Source: an uncultured Roseibium sp.
GTDB taxonomy: Bacteria > Pseudomonadota > Alphaproteobacteria > Rhizobiales > Stappiaceae
NCBI RefSeq assembly: GCF_947499295.1
Contig: NZ_CANMNP010000009.1
Coordinates: 124,001 to 188,000, forward strand
Length of the DNA: 64,000 bases
Direction of reading: 5' to 3'
Each line of letters begins with the position of its first letter. Positions within the stretch are counted from its first letter, which is position 1. The translations under genes were made by a program, and so were the position numbers. This document shows positions 27,818 through 37,189 of the stretch, piece after piece. The notes beneath the pieces are model-generated. The model worked only from the letters and a program-made list of their open reading frames with translations, was not told the origin of the DNA and made no database searches.

Positions 27818-27842
27818 AAAAAAGGCCGGCACAGCCGACCTT
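27818..27842 (-). terminator. Rho-independent terminator of sciP
   Basis: On the minus strand a 9-bp stem with one mismatch (AAGGTCGGC / GCCGGCCTT) around a 3-base TGT loop is followed by six T residues. It lies 50 bp after the sciP stop and before the fliF promoter, so sciP and fliF are separate transcription units. Confidence 0.85.
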
Positions 27843-27891
27843 CTTCAAGCACGCCACTTGCGTGCCCGGATATTATAATGCGCCTTGAGGA

Positions 27892-28167
27892 TCAGGCTCG
27901 GTATTGCTGGATCCGCGTTGCCCGCAGCCCGGCAAGACCGTGCTTCTCAATGGAACTTTGCCAGGAGAGGAACTCCTCTACCGTCAAAGTGTATCTCTGG
28001 CAGGCTTCTTCAAGGGATAGCAGACCCCCGCGAACGGCAGCTACTACTTCGGCTTTGCGGCGGATGACCCACCGCTTTGTCGAGGTCGGAGGCAAGTCTG
28101 CTATGGTAAGCGGACTACCGTCAGGCCCTATGACATATTTTACACGCGAACGAATATGTTCGGTCAT
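27892..28167 (-). CDS. sciP: CtrA-inhibitory protein SciP (DUF1153)
   Basis: A 91-residue DUF1153 protein. The conserved core is visible: VKYVIGPDGSPLTIADLPP, then TKRWVIRRKAEVVAAVRGGL, then SLEEACQRYTLTVEEFLSWQ, which forms the helix-turn-helix. In Caulobacter SciP binds CtrA and blocks transcription of CtrA-activated genes after DNA replication starts. Here it lies between the fliF operon (with its CtrA box) and the fliK-flgD genes, all on the minus strand, and has its own terminator. Length and motifs match the family closely. Confidence 0.93.
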   Translation of the reverse strand: MTEHIRSRVKYVIGPDGSPLTIADLPPTSTKRWVIRRKAEVVAAVRGGLLSLEEACQRYTLTVEEFLSWQSSIEKHGLAGLRATRIQQYRA

Positions 28168-28540
28168 TGTACTCTCACACTAACCATGACCAAGGTTCGA
28201 ATGAGACTACATGACGACGCTTAACAAACGCCTAAAGCAAAATTGTGTTTTTATTAACTATAGAATCTAAATTTAGTGAATGATATTTAGGATTCTACAA
28301 AGATAATCATTCAATAGCTTAACTAATGAATATGGTTTTATTAACCATAATTACTATCTCGTGCAATTTGCAACGCAATCCGGTTAACCAACGCAAATCG
28401 CATCAGGACCCCGAGATGGCATTTATAATTTTTCTGAAGCAAGGAAGCAGCCTTTACCGGACACATGGGCGCGTGTCCGGTCGAGCGACTGACGGAACTA
28501 CAGTGCGATTTCAGATTGGGCAGAGAAGGTTCAACCGGTA
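28168..28540. promoter_or_regulatory. AT-rich sciP promoter region and flgD 3' hairpin
   Basis: No gene recognised. The 28240-28360 part is markedly AT-rich and contains TTAACCAT at 28341-28348, a CtrA half-site, inside a palindrome ATGGTT-N5-AACCAT (28332-28348); a second half-site-like TTAACCAA lies near 28383. A perfect 9-bp hairpin (ACCGGACAC at 28456-28464 with GTGTCCGGT at 28473-28481) sits 60 bp past the flgD stop; it lacks a T-run and may be an mRNA end structure. CtrA control of sciP from these half-sites is inference. Confidence 0.5.
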
Positions 28541-29200
28541 TCAGCTTGGACTGGACACCGAGAGCACCGACGAGACAGGAACGCTGCGCCCATCAACACT
28601 CAGAACCGCCGAACCGCTTGACCAGTCGACGCTATCGACAATGCCCGAGACTGCGGTCGTGACTTTTTCCGGACGACTGTTGGCATCCCTCAAATCGAAC
28701 GAGATCGAATAAACGCCATCAGCCGCGTCGCCTCCCGTATCGGTCTGCCCGGCCCAGTTGAATGTGCCCGATCCAGCCTTGAGCTCAACTTCGCCGCTAT
28801 ACACAAGATCACCGCTTGAATTGCGGATCTCAAAGCTGCCTGAAGCGTCTTCTTGCAGTTCATACCCCCAGCTGGCGGCACTGCCGGACAACAAGGTACT
28901 GGACGCATCTGCGGTGATCTCGTTCCCGATATAGCTGACATAGCTCATACTCTGGTTGGATTCCAGCGATGCTATGATGCTCTCAAGGTTCTTGTTCTGC
29001 TGAATTGACTGTTCGACATTGGAATACTGAACCAGCTGACTCGTGTACTCAGCTGAATCTATCGGATCGAGCGGGTCCTGGTTCTGGATCTGCGTTGTCA
29101 GAATGCTCAGAAACAGCTCATAATTCGCCATCAAGCCATTCTGGCTCGACGTACTGGCGCTTTCAGCGGTCGTCGACGTTGAAGAAGAAATTACTGTCAT
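28541..29200 (-). CDS. flgD: Flagellar hook assembly (cap) protein FlgD
   Basis: A 219-residue hook-cap protein needed for polymerising the hook protein FlgE. The conserved N-terminal block is FLSILTTQIQNQDPLDPIDS, followed by EYTSQLVQYSNVEQSIQQNK (about residues 29-70), then an FlgD Ig/tudor-like C-terminal part (FEIRNSSGDLVYSGEVELKA; GVYSISFDLRDAN). The N-terminal 20 residues are Ser/Thr-rich, as usual for exported rod-hook substrates. AGGAG lies 6 bases before the ATG. It follows fliK by 32 bp. Confidence 0.93.
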   Translation of the reverse strand: MTVISSSTSTTAESASTSSQNGLMANYELFLSILTTQIQNQDPLDPIDSAEYTSQLVQYSNVEQSIQQNKNLESIIASLESNQSMSYVSYIGNEITADASSTLLSGSAASWGYELQEDASGSFEIRNSSGDLVYSGEVELKAGSGTFNWAGQTDTGGDAADGVYSISFDLRDANSRPEKVTTAVSGIVDSVDWSSGSAVLSVDGRSVPVSSVLSVSSPS

Positions 29201-29232
29201 TCTCAGCTCCTGGAGCGCATTCCCGCCCCACC

Positions 29233-31191
29233 TTAGATTTTCAGATCAAGACCACCGCGCTGCTGCGCAAGCGTCATGCGCACGATGTCCTCGACTTCAG
29301 GTTCCATCTCCATGGCTTCCGCTCCGTCTGCATCCTGCCGGTCTGCGGACTGGTCACCCTGACCGTTACCGGAGGCAAATTGCTGCTCGCCATCACGCTT
29401 CAGAGAAAACTGCAGATTGTCTGAATCCGGATTTAGACCTGCTGCTTCCAAAGCGCGTTCAAGGCCACGTTGATCGCGCATGAACATATCGAGAGTTTCC
29501 GGCCTCTCAACGATCAGGTGCGCCTGCACACTTCCGTCAGACCCCACCTTCATATTCACTTCAACTCGCCCGAGTTCAGGCGGATCGAACCTCATCTGGA
29601 AACGGGTCTGGCCGTTTTTCAGATTTCGGGCAATTTCCGCAGCCACCTGGGAGGCTACTTGTGCCGATTGAGCCTGATTGGGCGTCTGCAGGCTTTCGGT
29701 ACGCATTGCACCGGTCAGATCGCCGCCCCTTACGGTCGCCGACCCGATTTCGCTGCTCAAGCTCAGGTCAGCAGTGACCAATGAAAGATCCGGCTTTTCT
29801 GTCGTTAAACCTGCGGGCAGCGCAGCAGCGGCAGCTGGCAGCGTGACATTTGCCAGACGAGCCTCCGGACGGGGCCCTGCCCCAGCACCCGTGTTTGCTG
29901 CAGCCAGCCTTTCTCTCAAAGTATCTGCCTTCACATCAGGTCCGGCATCGGCAATCGCCCTGGCGGGATCCTTGCCAGCCTGAGGAGACACCTCGCCACC
30001 CGGCTGCACCAGAGCATCACTGCCCTTCAGACCCTTGGTTGTTGCCGCGGCCTGAGGAGACACGTCAAGCGGTCCGGACCGAGTTCCAATGTCCTTGGCC
30101 TGACTTCCGGCAACCGGCTGTGTCGCCAGTACCGAATTCTGCGCTGCTCCATCCCTGGGCAGAGTTTTCAGCTGCTTTGCACCGTCATCATTGGAGGCAA
30201 CGGGTGCACTGGTGGTGCTGAGCTGCTTTGTCGCCTCTCCTGCCGTGCGAGCCAATTCCCCGGCCGGCCCCTTTTCAAGCCCACCTTCTTTTACAGCGGC
30301 AACAGCCGGCATCAGGTCCCCTTCACCCGCCGAGGCAGCGGAAACCGGCGGCACTGTGGATGGAAGACCTTGCTGCTGATGGGCTTGCTTTTGCGCCGTG
30401 CCAGCAGTGGAGGCTCGAAGCTCTTCGGGCAATTCGGATTGCCAACGACGCGTGTTTGTCGAAACGGGCACAAGGACACCCTGCCCTGCATCAGCTGCAG
30501 CCTGACCGCTCTGCAGCGGCGATGCGGACCCGGCCTGACCAACCGCGCTTGACATCGGACGACCGGCTTCAGGCAAACCCGCGCCGAAAACTGGTGCTGC
30601 CCCAGCCGGCAGACCACTCACCGGTCCGGAAACACCTGCATTGCCAACTGCCACCCGATTGGCGCGGCTCGCGTCATGATTTGCCAAGCCACCTGCCAGG
30701 GCTGCGTCAGACACAACCTTGTCAGGCGAAAGCGCATTTAGAATTGTCTCCGCGGACGGCTGAGTTGACAGCGCCAACAGCGGGTCGGCAGCCCCATCTT
30801 CATTTGCCGGCAGATCCTCTGAGAATGCTTCCTGCCCCGGCTCTATCTCAGTTGCTTCGGCCGGCAATACATTGCCATCAGCTTCGTCAAGCGCGTCCAG
30901 TGCATCCTTCACAAGACCCGAACCATCTCCGGCAGGCACTGCTGTTGCAGCGCCGACCAGCGAGGGAACCTTTATGCCCTCCGCCGCATCACCTGCGATA
31001 TCCACTTCAAGCAGGGAAAATCGGCCTACGGGACCGACGGCCTGCCCCTCTGGCGTGGCATCGCCGACATCCAGCGCTCCAAGTTCCCGCGCAAAATTCG
31101 AGACCTTGCCCCCCGCGCCGGGCATTTGTGCCGGAGCCCCCAGGCTGCTTGCACCAGCAGCCAGAGCACTGGCTGAAACATCATTCGTCAT
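29233..31191 (-). CDS. fliK: Flagellar hook-length control protein FliK
   Basis: A protein of about 652 residues with a long low-complexity Ala/Gly/Pro/Gln-rich N-terminal region and a C-terminal Flg_hook domain (about residues 530-610): TRFQMRFDPPELGRVEVNMK, VGSDGSVQAHLIVERPETLD and MFMRDQRGLERALEAAGLNP. FliK acts as the secreted ruler that switches export specificity when the hook is complete. Start choice is uncertain: the frame opens at 31302, with ATGs at 31245 and 31191. I prefer 31191 because the upstream residues are Cys/Trp-rich and unlike the rest. Confidence 0.88.
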   Translation of the reverse strand: MTNDVSASALAAGASSLGAPAQMPGAGGKVSNFARELGALDVGDATPEGQAVGPVGRFSLLEVDIAGDAAEGIKVPSLVGAATAVPAGDGSGLVKDALDALDEADGNVLPAEATEIEPGQEAFSEDLPANEDGAADPLLALSTQPSAETILNALSPDKVVSDAALAGGLANHDASRANRVAVGNAGVSGPVSGLPAGAAPVFGAGLPEAGRPMSSAVGQAGSASPLQSGQAAADAGQGVLVPVSTNTRRWQSELPEELRASTAGTAQKQAHQQQGLPSTVPPVSAASAGEGDLMPAVAAVKEGGLEKGPAGELARTAGEATKQLSTTSAPVASNDDGAKQLKTLPRDGAAQNSVLATQPVAGSQAKDIGTRSGPLDVSPQAAATTKGLKGSDALVQPGGEVSPQAGKDPARAIADAGPDVKADTLRERLAAANTGAGAGPRPEARLANVTLPAAAAALPAGLTTEKPDLSLVTADLSLSSEIGSATVRGGDLTGAMRTESLQTPNQAQSAQVASQVAAEIARNLKNGQTRFQMRFDPPELGRVEVNMKVGSDGSVQAHLIVERPETLDMFMRDQRGLERALEAAGLNPDSDNLQFSLKRDGEQQFASGNGQGDQSADRQDADGAEAMEMEPEVEDIVRMTLAQQRGGLDLKI

Positions 31192-31563
31192 TCCAAATGG
31201 CAGCACATTTGCCCCCAATTCGTTCGCCCGCCACGGCAGGCACATTTCGTCACCGAATTGAAAGCAAGCACCGGGCCAGTTTCGGACATCCCGACAAGAC
31301 ATTGAAAAATATGACTTAAAGTGTTTTCCCTTGCACTAAGAACGAAAAAGAAGGCGGCAAGCTTTGCCGATCCGGCAAAGCGTGCCTGCCATGCAAGGGA
31401 TGCAATTGGCAGACACCTGGCTTATCTGTATAGTGCCGCCGAATTTGAAATGACAAAGGATCTGAGCGGCCGGCGGAACCTGAAGTGGAAACCGGGACCG
31501 CGCCTAGTGGCATGATGCTGTGCCAGCCAGGTTGATCCGCCAGAACTTCTGGAAGTTGAATTG
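31192..31563. promoter_or_regulatory. Divergent region, fliK / mnmA
   Basis: About 370 bases holding the promoters for fliK (minus) and mnmA (plus). I looked for a sigma-54 element (TGGCAC-N5-TTGC) for fliK on the minus strand; the only candidate, near 31375-31395, has the wrong spacing. A short inverted repeat (TTTGCCGATCCGGCAAA) is at about 31364-31380. No other gene is visible. Confidence 0.35.
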
Positions 31564-32742
31564 ATGCGAAACAGTCTGGATCTTCCCGGCCGCCCAGAAG
31601 ACACGCGTGTCGTGGTCGCCATGTCAGGTGGCGTCGACAGCTCAGTCGTTGCGGCACTGATGAAGGCAGAGGGATATGACGTCATTGGCGTCACACTGCA
31701 GCTTTATGACCACGGCGCTGCCGTGGCAAAGGCAAAGTCCTGCTGCGCCGGCGTCGACATTCACGATGCACGAAGGGCTGCGGAAAAGATCGGGATCCCG
31801 CACTACGTGCTGGATTATGAAAGCCGTTTCAAGGAACAGGTTATGGACCGGTTCGCCGATAGCTATATTGCCGGTGAGACGCCGATCCCGTGTGTATCCT
31901 GCAACCAGACGGTCAAGTTCACCGATCTGCTAAAGACCGCGCGCGACCTCGGAGCGGACGCTCTTGCCACCGGGCACTATGTGCGCTCGTCCCAGAAGGG
32001 CAACAAGCGGGCGCTCTTCCGTCCGACGGATCTTGACCGCGACCAGAGCTACTTTCTGTTTGCAACAACGCAGGAGCAGCTTGATTTCGTGCGCTTTCCG
32101 CTCGGAGGCATGCCGAAGGAGAAAGTGCGTGAGCTTGCAGCCGAATTCGGACTGTCCGTTGCCAACAAGCCCGACAGCCAGGACATCTGTTTCGTTCCCG
32201 ATGGCGACTATGCTGCAGTAATCCGCAAACTTCGTCCCAACGCGGCTGAGCCTGGCGATATTGTTCACATGGACGGACGTGTCTTGGGCCAGCACGAAGG
32301 GATCATACATTTCACTATCGGCCAGCGGCGCGGCATTGGCGTGGCAACCGGGGAGCCGCTCTATGTGGTCCGGCTCGAAGCGGACGACCGGCGCGTGGTT
32401 GTCGGTCCTAGAGAGGCGTTAGCGACCCGGACCATCCTCTTGCGCGAGACGAACTGGATCGGCGATCAGCCATTGGATGAAGGCGATGAAATCGAAGTCT
32501 TTGCCAAGGTTCGCTCCACCCGCCCACCGGCTCCGGCAACGGTCCGGATCCTGAACGGCAAGGCCTTTGTGGACCTTGCAAATGGAGAAACCGGTGTTGC
32601 GCCGGGTCAGGCCTGTGTTTTCTTTGACGGCGACGACGAAACCGCGAGGGTTTTAGGGGGCGGCTGGATCCACAAAACCGAACGCACCGGCGAAAAGGCA
32701 GTTGATTTTCCACAAGCGAACGCGCCGGTTTCAGCCGCTTGA
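31564..32742 (+). CDS. mnmA: tRNA 2-thiouridine(34) synthase MnmA
   Basis: A 392-residue enzyme that activates U34 of Lys, Glu and Gln tRNAs by adenylation and inserts sulfur. The PP-loop motif is [14 protein letters not shown] (about residues 20-33). The catalytic Cys pair lies in [12 protein letters not shown] (about 104) and [13 protein letters not shown] (about 205). The C-terminal beta-barrel domains ([20 protein letters not shown]) are complete. The ATG at 31564 directly follows an in-frame TTG. A tRNA gene lies downstream on the same strand. Confidence 0.96.
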   Translation: MRNSLDLPGRPEDTRVVVAMSGGVDSSVVAALMKAEGYDVIGVTLQLYDHGAAVAKAKSCCAGVDIHDARRAAEKIGIPHYVLDYESRFKEQVMDRFADSYIAGETPIPCVSCNQTVKFTDLLKTARDLGADALATGHYVRSSQKGNKRALFRPTDLDRDQSYFLFATTQEQLDFVRFPLGGMPKEKVRELAAEFGLSVANKPDSQDICFVPDGDYAAVIRKLRPNAAEPGDIVHMDGRVLGQHEGIIHFTIGQRRGIGVATGEPLYVVRLEADDRRVVVGPREALATRTILLRETNWIGDQPLDEGDEIEVFAKVRSTRPPAPATVRILNGKAFVDLANGETGVAPGQACVFFDGDDETARVLGGGWIHKTERTGEKAVDFPQANAPVSAA

Positions 32743-32856
32743 GACGCTTCAAAAAAGAATGCGGGCGGCCGCTCATTCAACGCTTGACGCCCGCCTGCCC
32801 GCTCACTATAAGCACCCCACATCGCGCGGACCTGACAAGGTCCAGCCGCTTTGGAT

Positions 32857-32933
32857 GGCGGAGTAGCTCAGCTGGTTAGAGCAGCGGAATCATAATCCGC
32901 GTGTCGGGGGTTCAAGTCCCTCCTCCGCTACCA
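32857..32933 (+). tRNA. tRNA-Met (CAU anticodon)
   Basis: A 77-base cloverleaf. The acceptor arm GGCGGAG pairs with CTCCGCT (G-U at the first pair). The anticodon stem GCGGA/TCCGC encloses the loop ATCATAA, giving anticodon CAU. The T arm is GGGGG-TTCAAGT-CCCTC and the CCA is encoded. The GGCGGAGTAGCTCAGCTGG form is that of alphaproteobacterial elongator tRNA-Met; a lysidine-modified tRNA-Ile2 would also carry CAU and cannot be formally excluded. Confidence 0.9.
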
Positions 32934-33776
32934 AATTCAGCCAAGATGATCCGATGCGTGCAAAGTCTAAATAGCACAGTCCAAAGGCTCATCCTTTAAG
33001 CGATCTGGCATGAAGGAATGGTGCTTGAAATCAGCTCATCTGGATCGCAGGAAACCAAATTTTCAGACCGCTCCCCGCATAGCCCCAAGACATGGCCAAT
33101 GCCATGGCTGTCCGTCTTCATTTGTTTTGAGACAATTGTGGCTTTGATTATACGGAGGCTCTGGCTCATCAGGTTGCCTTATGTAAACAACCGTCGCATC
33201 GTCGTTGACAGTGACACGGCGTCTTCGGACATATTGCCACTGCTGCAATCGTGATAAGCGCATTGGACCAGGCTCGTTTCAAACAGTCGGGATCCACTAA
33301 AAAGACGTTCTCTTACAAACGGATGCTGGTTGGAAGATCTTTGCACGCATGCACACAATTGTGTGGCGATCAACAATGAAGCGGAACCGGTCGGGTTCGA
33401 CGTCGAAAATTGAACCTGGGCGGCTAAGACAGCAGCTTCAAGCCAAGAAAAAAGCAGGACAACCGACTGTAAAACGAGAGCACTCGTCTCCGGCGCGTTC
33501 GTCGCACTTCTAAGGCAATGACCGTTCGATCCGGTCCCGCTTTCAGATGATCTATAGTCGAATATGTGACCAATTGATCATTCACGGCAAAGACTGGCTT
33601 TCACGGAAGATCTACCCGAGGCAATGGTCTTAGGCTTGCGCCGCACTCAGCAAATGACTGGAGAACAACACCGTCTGCGTTTCGCAGACGTAACTGCAAA
33701 ACGCCAGTCAGACAAATCTACTGCGTGAAGCCAAATTTCTAAACTACACATCGGCCATCCAAAGACCGCTTCGTGT
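32934..33776. other. Gene-poor stretch downstream of the tRNA
   Basis: About 840 bases with no recognisable gene. Short open frames here have no family features. A perfect 8-bp hairpin (CGTCTGCG-TTT-CGCAGACG) is at 33672-33690. I looked for a copy of the tRNA 3' end that would mark an attachment site and saw none in this stretch. It may be decayed sequence between the tRNA and the catabolic operon. Confidence 0.4.
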
Positions 33777-35147
33777 TCAATCTTTCGCCTCGGATTTACT
33801 TAGTTTTCCAAGTTCGGCCAACACCGCTGCACCTGTTTTGATGCCGTCGATGAAACGCACAACTTCCAGGTTTTCGTTCGGGGCATGATTGGCTTCATCG
33901 GCGTTCGCGTAAGGGATCACGAAGGCTGGAAGATCCAAGATCTTGGTGAAGACATAGTCTGGCAACGACCCTCCGACAGTCGGATAAAGCAGAGGGTCAA
34001 CGCTGCGCGCAGCCTTTACGGCCGCAATCAACGGCGCGGCGAACGGGCTGGTCAGCGGCGTTTTGGAAGGCAGCATTCCATTGTGGCGGATAACTTAGAC
34101 CTCCGGGGCAAAACGCGCCACATGCGCCTCCACCCGTTCGAACACATAGTCGGGCGTCAGCGGCTCAACGAGTCGGATATCGCATTTGGCGATCGCCTGG
34201 TTCGGGAGAACCGTTTTGCTGCCGGGGCCGTTATACCCGCCGCTGATCCCGTTGATCGTTAAAGTGGGGTGGAACATCAACCTGTCCCAGTAAGGCCGGT
34301 CTCTCGGCCCGTCCAGCTCATCGATGGCAAGGTCCGCCTTCACGGCGGTTTCATCGTCGGGAAGCCGGGAAATAACCTCCCGTTCCAGATTGGTCGCCGG
34401 AATAACCGGCTCGGTTATGCCTTCAACAGTGATGTTTCCGTCCGCGTCTTTCATGGTTGCAAGAAGCTGCACCAGCGTCCAGATCGGATTGGGCACCACT
34501 CCGCCGAAGTTGCCAGAATGCACGTCACGCGAAGCGCCTTTTGCCAGCAGATCGAAGGACGCAACTCCACGCACTCCGAACGTGATGACCGGCTGACCGC
34601 TTTCATGCAGCGGGCCATCGGATGTAACCACGAGATCTGCTTGAAGCCGGTCTGCGTTTTGCTTCACGAAGTTCGCGATTTGCGGCGAACCGATTTCCTC
34701 TTCTCCCTCGAGCAGAAAAATCACGTTGCATGGCAATGTGCCATGGACTTTCAAATGCGTTTCGATCGCCAGCAATTGGGCGAAATGCTGCCCCTTGTTG
34801 TCACCGATGCCGCGCGCCCAGATCCGCCCATCCCGCAATGCCGGCTCGAACGGAGGGCTTATCCAGGCCTCCAGAGGGTCGGGCGGTTGCACGTCGTAGT
34901 GGCCATAGAGCAATACCGTCGGCCTCGCCGGATCCACATCGAAACGCCCCAGAACGAACGGATGTCCAGGTGTCTCTACAAGACCGGCTTCAAATCCCAA
35001 CCCCTCCAGATGCCTCACAAGCATGCCGGCGACCGCACGAATTCCAATATCATGCGCGGAGATGGAAGGATGGCGGACATAGTCCATCACGCGCGCCACG
35101 AACTCGTCCGCATTTGTATCGATGTGATCGAAGAGCGCCTTGTTCAT
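33777..35147 (-). pseudogene. M20 family amidohydrolase/dipeptidase interrupted by an in-frame TAA
   Basis: Codons 1-350 (to 34098) encode a M20 metallopeptidase: metal-binding blocks LLYGHYDVQPPDPLEAW, WARGIGDNKGQ, FLLEGEEEIGSP and the lid region VHSGNFGGVVPNP. A TAA at 34095-34097 then stops translation, but the same frame continues without shift through VIRHNGMLPSKTPLTSP to the normal C-terminus (YPTVGGSLPDYVFTKILDLP; NADEANHAPNENLEVVRFID), which carries the last catalytic His. Full length would be 456 codons, normal for the family. One base change explains the break, unless it is a sequencing error. The start overlaps the hyuA stop by 4 bp, so it is the last gene of the ABC/hydantoinase operon. 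Confidence 0.85.
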
Positions 35148-37189
35148 GCGGTGTCCCGCTTCAGCAGAAGAGCACCGGAGGCGTGAACTTGTGCGGTCCA
35201 GCCTGGCGAGATCACCGACGTTGTATCCAATTGTGTAAGGATCGCAGGACCGAAAATTTCAACTTCAGCGCCAAGGGCAGCCCGGTCATAAATCGGCGTT
35301 TCCAGCGTCCCGTCAGGCCAATGGACCATTTGAGTTTGAAGCGGGTCAGGTTTGGTTGCCGGGTCAAGCGCCGGCACTTTGATGGGTTCGGTGCGGCCCA
35401 GCGCTTCCACGCGGAGCGTCACCAGCTCAATCGGAGCGTCGAGCACAAAGCCATAGAGCGCTTCATGTGCAGCTCTGAAGTTCTTTTCCGTTTCTGGCGC
35501 GGATAGGCCCCAGTCGACGGCAATTTCACCACCTTGTCCGTGAAACCGCAAAAGTGCGCGGGCCTGCAACACCCGTTCCTCAGTAGGGACGCCTTCGGTA
35601 TCCAGCCATTCCTCAGCCTTGGATGTCAGCTCACTGACAATCGCATCGCCAACATCCTGATCCGTCTGTCCGGGCATGGGCAGCGCGCGTGTGAACTCCG
35701 CTTTCATGTCTGCCGCCAGCAACCCGCCTGCACAAAGCAGTCCGGGCGCGGGAGGAACCATCACATGCGAAATGCCCAGAAGCTCAGCAAGTGCGCAGCC
35801 ATGCAAAGGCCCTGCTCCGCCAAAGGGAACCAACGTAAATTCGCGCGGGTCATGACCGCGTTCGACCGACACGGTCCGTACCGCGCCGATCATATTATTG
35901 TTCATAATCGCAAGAATACCCTGTGCAGCCTCTTCATCGTTGAGCCCTAGAGGCTTGGCGACATTGTCACTGACAACTCGCCGGGCCGACTCCACATCAA
36001 GTGACATCGAGCCACCAAGCAAAGCGTGTGGCAGGTTGCCCAGCGTTACATGGGCATCAGTGACCGTTGCCTGTCGGCCGCCCTGTCCATAGGCAGCCGG
36101 ACCCGGGCGCGCGCCTGCAGAATGCGGCCCGACGGCAAGCGTGTCATTGGTAACCTCCGCAATTGAGCCACCGCCTGCACCAATCGTGACCATATCCACC
36201 ATGGGCAGTGACAGCGGCCATTCTCCGACCTTGCCTTGCTGGGTCAGTGCAATGGCACCATCCCGTATGAGGCAGATATCGGCGGATGTGCCGCCGATGT
36301 CGACGGTGATTATGTCGTGAATACCGCAGGCAGCAGCCGCATCAACGGCGCCTACAACACCGGCGGCAGGACCGGACAATGCGGTCAACGCCGGCGCGAC
36401 CCGGATTGCTTCGGTTCCCGCCACGCCGCCATTGGATTGCATTAACAACAAGGGTGACGCAGCTTCGGCATCGTCCAATCGTTCCTGCAAGCGGGAGATG
36501 TAGCTGGAGACACCGGGCATGACGTTCGCATTCAAAACAGTTGCCAAAGATCGTTCGAACTCACGGACAACCGGCAGAACGTCCGTCGAACAGGTCACGG
36601 CAACGCCCGGAAGCGCATTTCTAAGAATTTCAGCCACGCGGATTTCGTGGACCGGGTTGGCGTAGGCATGCAGCAGACAAACGGCAACCGCTTCCACATT
36701 CTGGGTTTTCAGGGCGTCAACGACCTGCTGCGCGCTGCCTTCGTCAAGCGGTTCAAGAACCTTTCCGCCGGTTCCGATCCGCTCCGCAATCTCATGAATT
36801 CTATCCGCCGGAACCGGGCGTGCAGGTTTGACCCAGGTGAAGAGATTTGCATGGCGCGGGATATCCTGGCGCCCGATCTCAAGCACATGCCGGAAACCGC
36901 GTGTCGTCACAAGCGCGGTTCTGGCTCCCTTGTCTTCAAGGATCATATTGGTGGCAACGGTCGTGCCATGAAGTACGCGGGACAGGTCCTTCGCGCTGAT
37001 GCCGGCATCCTCCATCACACTCCGGACCCCGGTCATAAAGGCTTGGGAAGGATCGGAAGGGACCGACGGCGTTTTCGCCCGCCACATGGAGCCGGAATTG
37101 CGATCCAGCAACGAGATATCGGTAAACGTGCCGCCGATATCGACCGCAACGGCGTAGGATGGATCCAGTGTCGCGTCAAACGAAGGCAT
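35144..37189 (-). CDS. hyuA: Hydantoinase/oxoprolinase subunit A (HyuA-type)
   Basis: A 681-residue protein of the N-methylhydantoinase A / 5-oxoprolinase family, which uses ATP to open cyclic amides. The ASKHA ATP-binding motif YAVAVDIGGTFTDISLLD is at residues 12-29; a second acetate-kinase-like block is DIITVDIGGTSADICLI (about 280), and ALSGPAAGVVGAVDAA lies between. AGGAG lies 7 bases before the ATG at 37189 (another ATG is at 37195). It overlaps the hyuB stop by 14 bp and the M20 start by 4 bp. Substrate (hydantoin, N-methylhydantoin, 5-oxoproline or another lactam) is not determinable from sequence. Confidence 0.92.
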   Translation of the reverse strand: MPSFDATLDPSYAVAVDIGGTFTDISLLDRNSGSMWRAKTPSVPSDPSQAFMTGVRSVMEDAGISAKDLSRVLHGTTVATNMILEDKGARTALVTTRGFRHVLEIGRQDIPRHANLFTWVKPARPVPADRIHEIAERIGTGGKVLEPLDEGSAQQVVDALKTQNVEAVAVCLLHAYANPVHEIRVAEILRNALPGVAVTCSTDVLPVVREFERSLATVLNANVMPGVSSYISRLQERLDDAEAASPLLLMQSNGGVAGTEAIRVAPALTALSGPAAGVVGAVDAAAACGIHDIITVDIGGTSADICLIRDGAIALTQQGKVGEWPLSLPMVDMVTIGAGGGSIAEVTNDTLAVGPHSAGARPGPAAYGQGGRQATVTDAHVTLGNLPHALLGGSMSLDVESARRVVSDNVAKPLGLNDEEAAQGILAIMNNNMIGAVRTVSVERGHDPREFTLVPFGGAGPLHGCALAELLGISHVMVPPAPGLLCAGGLLAADMKAEFTRALPMPGQTDQDVGDAIVSELTSKAEEWLDTEGVPTEERVLQARALLRFHGQGGEIAVDWGLSAPETEKNFRAAHEALYGFVLDAPIELVTLRVEALGRTEPIKVPALDPATKPDPLQTQMVHWPDGTLETPIYDRAALGAEVEIFGPAILTQLDTTSVISPGWTAQVHASGALLLKRDTA

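Noticed and set aside
30228-31319. 363-codon plus-strand frame
   Set aside because: Antisense to fliK, rich in Pro/His/Gln as expected from a shadow frame, with no domain.
31364-31400. Possible sigma-54 promoter for fliK
   Set aside because: GG and GC dinucleotides are not at the required distance in either alignment.
32761-32794. GCGGGCG/CGCCCGC inverted repeat after mnmA as a terminator
   Set aside because: Loop of 20 bases and no T-run; too weak to call.
33018-33254. 78-codon plus-strand frame after the tRNA
   Set aside because: No family features or ribosome-binding site.
32857-33776. Integration site at the tRNA 3' end
   Set aside because: No integrase gene and no second copy of the tRNA 3' end was seen nearby.
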